A DNA stretch of 64,000 nucleotides, from positions 1,922,001 through 1,986,000 of the forward strand of contig JACGCM010001245.1 in the NCBI GenBank assembly GCA_014058105.1, given 5' to 3'. The position numbers and the translations under genes are program-made. Numbering within the stretch: position 1 is the stretch's first letter; the number at the start of each line of letters is the position of its first letter. The notes below the pieces were generated by a model. The model made no database searches. It was not told the origin of the DNA and was given only the letters and a program-made list of their open reading frames with translations. Positions 56,082-64,000 of the stretch are shown here, piece after piece. This DNA comes from Kingdonia uniflora (lineage: Eukaryota; Streptophyta; Magnoliopsida; Ranunculales; Circaeasteraceae).

Positions 56082-57900
56082 TAGAATCCCAATACACTAA
56101 ACAAGATACATCACGTAACCGTTCAAATAAAATAAGGGATCCATAAAAAAACATAACTTACCTAGCTTACCTGTCCGGATCATCTCTCCCCCATTTTGGT
56201 ACAGATGGACAAATGGTAAATAAAAGGAGAAGCAAACTTGTAGAAAAAAATGTATAACAGTCACTAAATGAGTTAAACACAGAATAAATGAGAAATATAT
56301 ACCAGTAAATGTCACATCAAATATTCTAAAAAGATAAACTGTTAGGACACTCAGAAAGTCAAACTAAACATGTAGTTAGGAAAACACTAAGCACCAATAC
56401 CCCAAAATAAGATGCATCTTCTCCTTAAAATAATGGTAACCCCCTTAAAATGAAAAAAAGGAAAACACACATGGGGAGTGTCTCTGAAATAAGTAAGCAA
56501 AAGAAGACAACACTCCTCCTAAACACAAAGCATGATAGAGGATAATAAATCTAAAATATTCTATAATGACCAAGACATCGCCCATGTATTATAAAATAAT
56601 TACTAAATGAATTTCTTGGTGTGTATGTGCATAGTTAAATGGATACCTAGTACTCAACGTATTACTCAACAGCAGTTAGAATAATATATTGGAAAGTTGT
56701 TTCAACTTAGACCTTACTAGGGTGGTCACTCAAAAATTATTGAGAATTGACTAGCAAATACTCTGTGTGAAATATGAATATGAGTATGTAAATAAAAAAA
56801 TTTAAATTTCATCAAATAAGCTGCGTATTGTAAATTGAAAGAACTCACGAATTAAAAATCAATTGTCATAGATGGTATTAAGTTAACTAACATAGAATCC
56901 CTATCTCTCATCTCTACTAAACTGACTGTGCTAAACTCAAGATCAAACAGGTCTTGAAAATTTTAAAATGTAGGCAAGGGAAGAGGCATAATGGAGTAGG
57001 TATTCTGCTGGCATTCTGAGATTACAATTTACAATTTCTCACCCTCTTTCTTTAAAATGAGTTTACCTCCTGTCATTATTTCTCTTTATTGAGTACACAT
57101 TGAATAGAATACTTCTTCCCATCCTTTTTTTATTTTTTATATTCTTGCAAGACTCTGATTGATATACTAGCAAAGACATTGGGGATACTCACTCTATTCT
57201 TATAATCATCTATTCCCTAAAAATTACTTTTTCTTTCTCATTTTTTTTCCACTGAAAAGTCTCAGAACAAACGGGTAAACTAATAAAGGATTTGGGTAGA
57301 AAAATGAATGACATATTTTAGGGCACAGGGGGCTACAAGTGGATAAAACTTTGGTTATGATTAACGAAGGCCAAAAATGGTGTAATAATAAAAAACCTAT
57401 TGTCACATCTTTGGTCTCGCATAGTATCTTTTTCGTCTCGAATCAAGTATATGGACTGTTCTATTAGACTAACTTGAACTTGAAATTACCATCGACAATT
57501 AATTATATATAAAAAAATGAGATCATAAAAAAAAATGCTAAATCTGGAAAGAATTTATGAAATAATACTTAAAGCTTGTAAAAGGGTTAGATTCTTACAA
57601 AACATTAAGTATGAAGTCTCTACAGTTATTCTCACGTGGTTCTAATTACGGTGAACTTTTAGTTTAAACAAGAGGATCAATGACTATTGTAAAATATGAT
57701 TTTACCAAATAATTATGTCCCATGAATGAATATAACACAAAAGCACAATCAAAGTCTAGCAAGAATATTCTGCATACAAAAGCTCCTAAAGTACAAAATG
57801 GAAATAAAATCAAAACAGTACCCTACTATCCTAAAAATAAAAATAAAAACAAACTGAGATAGGGTAAGAAACGTACCTAATTAATGGAGCATACTGATAA
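56082..57900. other. Non-coding interior of copia-type element
   Basis: The position where pol should lie. Both strands are A/T-rich and stop-rich, with no integrase, RT or RNase H motif. It is either fully decayed, replaced, or non-coding filler of a non-autonomous family. Confidence 0.5.
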
Positions 57901-57949
57901 CCCGTCTTAGTTGATATTCATTACCTTATCTATGGTAATAAGTTATCCT

Positions 57950-59830
57950 TTCGTACCCAAACAACTAGACTAACCTTTCGAGGTGATATTTCTTGAACAA
58001 ACCACCTACTTACATTCTCACTTTTCACATTAGTAGAAATCACATTTGAGTTATATCTCTGTCCATAGAATGGTCAAACATATGGTTGATAGGATCCAAC
58101 AAATCTACAATAAGATACAATATGGCCCTTTCGACCACCTACTCCACAATAATAAATATGAGAATATGAGAACCTTTTGGCTTGATTACGAGTGGAAGAT
58201 ATTATATTATGTTTGGGCAATGATGTAGTAGTAATTTCTTTGATGAATTTGGTGACTTGAGGAGTCTAGGCATTAGAGAGATATTTTTCATATCCTTGGC
58301 CCTATTTATCAGTATCCGTTTTCCCCATTCATAACATCTTATCAATATTTTTTGCCCTATAACAAAAATTTCAAGTTTCTGTTGAGATAAGACTAAATCA
58401 AGTTTGACCGTATGTAGTTCGTCCAAAGTTGATTTCATTTTCTCCTTCACATCTTGAACTCCTTTCTCTAAAATTGCAACCTTGTCATGGAGGCATTATT
58501 TCTAATCTTCAAGCATTTCTATCTTTTGACTTGCATTTTCAGTTTTTTCTTGAAGTTCACGCGTGAGCATATTAACTTGGTATTTCAAGACTTTATTAAG
58601 TTTACCAAGTTTAATACACTTCACAAAAGTTTAAGCATGCAAGACTTTAAGATTCAGGTCCTCAAACTCATATTTTTTATGATTACTTAGATTTTTAATA
58701 GAATTCTCAAGTTTAAAAGTATCAGAGTTATCATTACTACTATTTAGAAAAATAGGATATGCACAATATTTTCCATTCTCAACTACTCGTGGATGATCCT
58801 TATTATTTTTTTTTTCATCATCACTATCATCCCAAGTAATACTAATGTTCATAACTTTGTGATTAGTTGAAAATTTCTTATTGGGGCAACTGTGAGCTTA
58901 ATGATCAAACTTGTGATACTAATAATATTCAACTTGACTTAGGTCAGTATCAAGGTTGGTCTGCCGGTTATTCAATTTAAGTTAATCATGAGTTTGCAAC
59001 TTGTTATTCACTAATTGCCCATGTTTTTTAAATTAATTTTTTTTTACAAGGTTTCTAAGCTGGTTGCTTACAGAGGTAATCTGTAAATCCGTATCGGACC
59101 CTTTATCATTACCTGAATTAGATGAGTTGTTAGTTTCATTGGTACCCTTAGAAGAAGAAGAGTAAGATAAAGATATAAAATAAACATTCTTGTTCTTCTC
59201 AGGATTTTCCATTTTCATCTCGAGTTCAAAAGCTTGCAGCTTTCTAGCTAATATATCTGGTTTCATTTTCTTAAGATCTTGAGCTTCCTCGATAGCATCA
59301 CGTATGGATCTAAAGCTTTTAGGAAAAGATCTTAGAACTTTACAAACAATTTGAACATCTGAATAAGCTGTACCAAATGCGGCACTAGTGTTGACAATGT
59401 CACTTAGTCTCTCATAGAACTCATCAAAAGGATTATTCTCATCCATTTAAATATTCCCGAATTGGGAGGTGAGCATTTACAATTTGCTTTCTTTAACTGT
59501 ATAATCACCTTAGTGAGTTCGAACTAATATGCCCCAAGCTTCTTTCAAAGTGGTACAAGAAGATTTGTGTTGAAACTCACTTGAGCTTACAACCATAAAA
59601 ATAACATTGTAGCCCTTATTATTATAACCAGCAGCTTCCTTTTCATCCTTAGACCATTGATTCTTTGGCTTAAGGACCTCTTCAGATTCATCACCCATTC
59701 CTTTCATCATGGTAGGGTGCATCCATCCATCCTTGATTACAATCCAGACATCTTCTCTGAGTGATTATAAGAATACAACCATTCAGACCTTTCAATAAAC
59801 ATAGTTTTTGCCATCGAAGAGGGGCAGACG
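57950..59830 (-). pseudogene. Gag of copia-type element
   Basis: Minus strand, starting near 59,810 (MAKTMFIERSEWLYS). Pieces: KWSKDEKEAAGYNNKGYNVI-like start and SCTTLKEAWGILVRTH (59,722-59,510), then the gag core NPFDEFYERLSDIVNTSAAF, VCKVLRSFPKSFRSIRDAIE and KKMKPDILARKLQAFELEMK (59,446-59,033). A zinc-knuckle remnant (KFDH-AHSCPNKK near 58,900, with leading Cys lost) and an acidic segment ISITWDDSDDEKKNN follow. A helical part with LDELHTVKLDLVLSQQKLEI (58,450-58,202) ends the readable region. This order is that of plant copia gag proteins with UBN2-type cores. Several stops. Confidence 0.75.
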
Positions 59831-59923
59831 ATTTATGGGACCTCCAAATCTTTAAGAATACATTAATCTTAAATAATTGAGATAGGATTCACGCTCAGGT
59901 TTTTAAACCTCAGAGTACAACCA

Positions 59924-59934
59924 CTCTGATACCA
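59924..59934 (-). other. Primer-binding site of copia-type element
   Basis: Minus strand TGGTATCAGAG, two bases inside the LTR end. Confidence 0.82.
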
Positions 59935-59936
59935 AT

Positions 59937-60930
59937 TGAAATAAAATAATCACTTGAGACTAACCGATTTCGATTAATTTTTGATCAAAATCAATAGATC
60001 TGAAAATCCTAGAATTAACGGTCTAGCCCTAGCCTAATTTCAAGTTGGTCCAATATTCTAGTGATAATAAATAAATGTAAATTAAGTACAAGAACAAGCA
60101 ATTTTAACCCTGTGGGAAAACTTTTTTAGGAAAAAAACCCACAGGTCGCTGCCGAATCGCCCGACAACTAAACAATCTAATATTTAAAGAAAATTATAAT
60201 AATTTAATTACTTACAAACTTGATAAGCACATCCCATGGTTACCTCTCTTTTAATTGAACTCCTCATAATCAATTCCATGTTCTCGTAATGCCATTCGCT
60301 CTTGCAACGCCTTGCCTCGGATAACGTACCAAAGCTTCAAAGCTTGAATCGCTCAAACTCACAAAATCTGAAATTGGATTTAGGTTTCTTAATCTTCGAT
60401 TGATTCAATTTGAGTTGTACTTCATACTAAATCACTCGTTGAAATCTCTCTTATCTCTAAAATATCTAGCCTTAGAAAAAAGTCTTTTGGAAGAGGTGAA
60501 AAGTGAAATAAGAAAGGATGTCTTTTATAAGAAAATTGAAAACCCAAAGTCTGTTCGAACTGAGAAATAGTTTGCTCTAACAAAAAATGTTTTATTCGAA
60601 CAGAACCAAGAACCTATTTGAAGAAATAAGGTTATGAGTAACCTGTTCGAACAGGAAAAATGTTTGTTCGAAAATGGTCTGTTCTAACAGAAAAAAGTAT
60701 GTTCTAACAAAAGCCTATTTTCTTCAGAAAAACATAATTCCTTTTTGACATTTTGAAAATTATTAAGGGCTTGATATTTTTTAGTAAAGAGGTACAAACC
60801 CACATATCTGTTCAGTGTCAGTCTAGCTGTAGTCGCTCCATGTTCAATCTCTGACGACGAGTAACCATGAGGAAGTGACGATACCTATTCTAGACATGGA
60901 ATGAAACAAACTCTAAATATGGATGTTTCA
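59937..60930 (-). repeat. 5' LTR of copia-type element (994 bp)
   Basis: Pair of 55,031-56,059. It includes about 24 bp (near 60,024-60,048) missing from the other copy but has a shorter TTCGAA array (60,540-60,710). Confidence 0.9.
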
Positions 60931-60935
60931 GTTAA

Positions 60936-61688
60936 TGCATAGAAAGTATATTGTATGCAACTGATTATAAGGTTTCAGTAGTAATTAAAAGGCAAGCCAT
61001 ATACCATAACTGGACAAGACCATTGCATGCCATTGCGGAAGTTGGGCTGGAGAAACCAAAATCAAACTTAACAGATTTAGTCATTCTAGTATAGCTGGCA
61101 TTAAGAGCCCTTCATTGCTTCCCTTTTATCGCAGCTTTTAGTCTTCTTTCGGATTCAACCTATTTGCATCAAATTCACTTAGACATAAATAATTTCTCAA
61201 AGCCATTATGCTCAATTTGGTTATGACGTATAGTTACAAGCATAAGTAGTAGACATATTTCTAACATCAGAATTGCAGATGAAATTTAAGGCTTTTCTAT
61301 TTTCTCCCTTCTAATTAATTACTAACTATTCCTGCATGTAGGTTCAAAAATCTTGGATGTAAAGGAAGCTCTGTCAGAAGTTTGTCGTAGGTTTTTCTTT
61401 GTAATTGCTTATTTGGATAATATTAATTTGGAGTGTGAACTTGGTTTTATCATTCTTAGATTGCTTGCTTATTGATCATGAATTTTTGTTTAGTTTATAT
61501 CTTTTTTTGCTTGAGCAATTCGAGTTTAGCCACCAGAAGGGGTAGAAGAATAGAGGCTTTTGAATTTATCTCAAAGAGATGGGGTGAGCTAATTAATCTA
61601 TAATAATAAAATAGCAGCCCAACAGTTTTGGGTTTAAAACTCCTCTTTCAAACTCCTTCTCTATGCAAATCCTTCTCCGGTTCTCCTC
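60936..61688. other. Spacer upstream of B3-family exon
   Basis: No repeat or clear gene. A possible small exon lies at 61,342-61,389 between TGTAG and GTTTTT, reading SKILDVKEALSEVCR in one frame, but I cannot link it to any family. Confidence 0.3.
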
Positions 61689-61820
61689 TATAAATTGTGT
61701 GTGTGTGTGTCTCTCTCATCTTTACACCCCCTCCACAACTCTCTCTCTTTCTCACTCTCTTTCTCCATCTCCCTTTACCCATAGTCTAGCTTATCTCCCA
61801 CTCTCTCTCTCTAATTGCAG
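61689..61820 (+). promoter_or_regulatory. Promoter-like or 5' leader region
   Basis: TATAAATT (61,689-61,696), then (GT)n and long CT-rich runs, then CTCTCTCTAATTGCAG at 61,805-61,820. The CT-rich run looks like a plant 5' UTR, and its end also looks like a splice acceptor. Both readings are possible. Confidence 0.35.
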
Positions 61821-62032
61821 AAAGTGACGATGGAAGTGATGGAAATCTCCAGTACCATGATGCAGAAGATCGATCATGTCATTCTCAGTACAAGTCCAAC
61901 TGGGGGTATCAGTTTTGGTCAAAGGGAGCCAGAGATTGGGTCCTTCCATGTGAAACCATAATAAATCAAACTAATGGGGGTGATATGGTTGGACTTAAAT
62001 TTGATCGATTGTGTTTCCCGCAAGGGGTTTGA
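61821..62032 (+). CDS. Candidate exon upstream of B3-family C-terminal exon
   Basis: Right of the acceptor-like TTGCAG there is an open frame of 69 codons (from 61,823 to a stop at 62,030-62,032) reading SDDGSDGNLQYHDAEDRS and KSNWGYQFWSKGARDWVLPC. An alternative frame starts with an ATG at 61,830 and has 43 codons. I do not recognise either protein. The first looks more protein-like. Whether it is spliced to the following exon is unknown. Confidence 0.3.
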
Positions 62033-62088
62033 GGGAATTGGCGAGATAGATAGGTTGGCAAAGTTTTTTTTTTGGAGATTTACTCTTA

Positions 62089-62790
62089 TTGATTTGGGGA
62101 AAATCCCAGTTTTGCAATGTTTATTTGTGGATTTGGGAGACAGATTTTGCAGGTAAGCGCGTCAGTAGGTCTAAAACATCTTACCCGAAGCAGTCAAGGA
62201 CTTTTCTACTAAGTTTGAATCATTTAAGCATATCTGGTAGAAAAGGGAATGGAGATGCCGGCTTAACAACTTTTAGAGGTTGGGAAAATCATGATAGAAA
62301 CAGCTTTGATGTTGCCATAGATGGTTTGAGAAGAAACTCTAAGCTCTCTGAACATACGTGGACTAAGTACTGCGAGCTCTACCGTAGTCAAAATGCTTTC
62401 CATCATGGGAATCTTCTCCAACGCCATCATAAGTTGGTTGTTGGAATAATTGCCGAAACTCTTGTCATAGCTAATGGTATTAAAGTTAGCAAGATTAGCA
62501 CCTTCGCGGATGACTTTGCAACATGGGAACAAAGTTTGGAAGGGTTTGGTCATTTAGGAATGAATGTGGGCTTTTTACGTGCTAAACTAAATCGACTTCA
62601 AAGCCTTGTATCCATATCAGAAGAAGAATTATACTTGAAGAGGCGGGAAGAAGATGAAGTTGGGCATGCTCATATGGAAGAGGAGATCAAAAGGCTTGAA
62701 TTGGAAATTTTAGAATTAAAAGAGGCTTCCAAAATGTTAGACGCCGAGTTTAATAATCTGAAAAAAGAAAATTTGGAAACTTTGAGTTGA
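62089..62790 (+). CDS. B3-domain (REM-type) protein, C-terminal exon, frameshifted at the end
   Basis: The frame is open from 62,089, but coding probably begins after an acceptor-like TTTTGCAG at 62,145-62,152. The conserved part (about 62,290-62,790) reads NSFDVAIDGLRRNSKLSEHT, YCELYRSQNAFHHGNLLQ, KLVVGIIAETLVIANGIKVS, ADDFATWEQSLEGFGHLGMN and VGFLRAKLNRLQSLVS. A Glu-rich coiled coil follows. I recognise it as the C-terminal helical module after the B3 DNA-binding domain in plant proteins of the At5g42700/At3g19184 type. The B3 domain itself is not found upstream in the window. The frame stops at 62,788-62,790. One missing base in a GAG codon (62,785-62,786) would explain this, as the next frame continues LKFQEEVDSPL to a stop at 62,820-62,822, matching the usual family ending. 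Confidence 0.75.
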   Translation: MIWGKSQFCNVYLWIWETDFAGKRVSRSKTSYPKQSRTFLLSLNHLSISGRKGNGDAGLTTFRGWENHDRNSFDVAIDGLRRNSKLSEHTWTKYCELYRSQNAFHHGNLLQRHHKLVVGIIAETLVIANGIKVSKISTFADDFATWEQSLEGFGHLGMNVGFLRAKLNRLQSLVSISEEELYLKRREEDEVGHAHMEEEIKRLELEILELKEASKMLDAEFNNLKKENLETLS

Positions 62791-62822
62791 AGTTCCAAGA
62801 AGAAGTTGATTCCCCCTTGTGA

Positions 62823-63890
62823 CTTTCTCTGATTTATTTTCTCTTCTTTTTACTGAACAAGCAGTATGACTTATGTTACATTCAGTTTTTCATTTTTTGT
62901 TGTAGACGTAGTGCCAATTAATGTAGCAATGGTGTAATTTGTAAAGGAAGTCATAAATTAACAATGTAAGTTATGCAGAAAATTGTTCGTGCCCATTTGG
63001 CTCTACTGTCATGCCACATTCTTTTTCCTTGGACAACTACTACATTTGATTTCAGATTGATTGTTTATAGGCTTGGTCGATTTTACATGTGCTAAGGGAA
63101 ACAAATTTGTTAGCTTTTAATCAGAGCGAAATTGAAAAGTAAATGTTATACTTTACTTGATAACCTCTGCAATATATCACTACTATCATTTATATCTTGG
63201 AAAATCGTGGTTTAGTATAGTAGATAAGAAAGTGTGAATTTGAATTTTTTTAGAGAAAGAAAGAACAATGGAGGATGATAACAATATATCACTGACATTA
63301 GCCTAATTTTCTTAGCCAGCAAATCTCCAGTTCCCCCTATACTTTATTTTGGGCATATACCTAGGGTCACTACTGGGCTTAATATAAATACTATCATTGT
63401 AAGGTATTGTAATGGCAGATTGGGGTAATGTATACTATTGGTTACAGTGTGACCTTAATTAGAACATTCCCACAGGGTCTTACTAATTATACCAAAATTT
63501 CAGGGGAATTGCGGTAATTACTCATGGGATTTTTATTCCCCTCAATCATGGGGTTTATATATGAAGAGTAAACTAGCCACAATATCACTTTTGCCAATGT
63601 TTTCGATATTTTTGGTGGCATTTTCTAAAGATTGAAGCAGCTGTAATATGATAATTAACAGGTAGCTGCTGACCATGCTGAGATATCAATGAGGTTCATG
63701 ATGTGCTCTGGATACACTACTTTTTGCAATTTTTACAAGCTTATATTTCTTTAGTTAAATCAATTATATAATTTATTTGATAACATTAGAGCAAACACAT
63801 GCGCTAATGTGCAAAAGAGAAAAAACATGCGCTTATATAATTCAGGTGGGCGTCTCTGCCTTAACCCCAGCTTCTCCCTCAAATTTAAAA
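62823..63890. other. 3' flank of B3-family gene
   Basis: A/T-rich, no ORF above background, no repeat recognised. A 3' UTR probably extends to about 63,000. Confidence 0.4.
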
Positions 63891-63901
63891 AAAAAACTAT
63901 G

Positions 63902-64000
63902 CTTAATAGCGAGAGGAAGAAGTTCAGCAGAATCTTGATCCTAAGTACCCAAGCTTTGTGAAATCGATGTAGCCATCTTTTGTTGGCCCTATTACCACCA
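63902..64000 (+). pseudogene. Start of a B3 domain at the window edge, with an in-frame stop
   Basis: The plus frame reads SEREEVQQNLDPKYPSFVKS M, then TAG, then PSFVGPITT. The first part matches the entry of the B3 domain in the same plant family as the 62-kb exon, where the segment is followed by a Leu or Gln-rich turn. The stop falls at that position and the following residues diverge. It is therefore a broken copy, or an exon whose true 3' boundary lies at the stop. The window ends here. Confidence 0.5.

Larger units (their letters stand above)
55031..60930 (-). mobile_element. Copia-type LTR retrotransposon, minus strand, gag only
   Basis: A 5,900-bp element with perfect 5-bp target duplications GTTAA (55,026-55,030 and 60,931-60,935). 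LTRs are 55,031-56,059 (3') and 59,937-60,930 (5'). A PBS matches initiator-Met tRNA (59,924-59,934) and a clean PPT AACCAAAGGGGGAGATT (minus strand, about 56,060-56,077). The interior (3.9 kb) has copia-like gag in its first half. I find no integrase, RT or RNase H in the remaining 1.9 kb. It would need enzymes from another element to move. Confidence 0.88.

Noticed and set aside
56097..57406. Short ORFs in the interior of the copia-type element as pol
   Set aside because: Hydrophobic A/T-driven peptides without integrase, RT or RNase H motifs.

Overview
The window is repeat-dense plant nuclear DNA, most likely from a eudicot; I cannot name the species. The evidence is plant-type Ty3/gypsy (Tat-like and Tekay/Del-like) and Ty1/copia LTR retrotransposons, primer-binding sites matching plant initiator-Met tRNA (TGGTATCAGAGC), a plant LINE, and two plant-type genes: an SMI1/KNR4-like protein and the C-terminal part of a B3-domain (REM-type) protein. 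About 90% is mobile-element sequence, nearly all broken by stops and frameshifts.

Layout. 1-8.1 kb: a minus-strand Tat-like element (B), with pol on the minus strand and an extra ORF on the plus strand. At about 8.1 kb it meets, head to head inside the RT gene, a plus-strand Tat-like element (A, 8.17-18.87 kb) with pol on the plus strand, a tandem-repeat block, a long antisense extra ORF, a polypurine tract and a 3' LTR. Directly after A comes the right half of a second member of the same family (A2, 18.87-31.35 kb). A2 is split by a 7-kb Tekay-like element (22,492-29,484) with 5-bp target duplications, two 3.2-kb LTRs and only 535 bp between them. A2's 3' LTR abuts a truncated copia element (31.35-33.29 kb).

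33.3-35.8 kb is a small gene island: a MITE (33,378-33,884) and an intact intronless 310-codon gene (34,373-35,305). From 35.8 to 52.8 kb is a three-level nest: a minus-strand LINE is split by a gag-only LTR element (36,691-51,397), which is split by a nearly complete Tat-like element C (37,446-49,174). From 52.8 to 55.0 kb is unassigned sequence with an LTR-like remnant. A gag-only copia-type element with perfect 5-bp target duplications lies at 55,031-60,930. The last 3 kb holds the 3' part of a B3-family gene with a terminal frameshift and, at the edge, a fragment of a B3 domain.

How it fits together: the four Tat-like copies share one architecture: gag-pol, then a family-specific tandem-repeat block, then a Transposase_28/PMD-like extra ORF on the opposite strand with a TATA-like box upstream of its start, then the PPT and LTR. 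Coordinates of decayed ORFs are approximate. LTR ends, PBSs and target duplications were read base by base.
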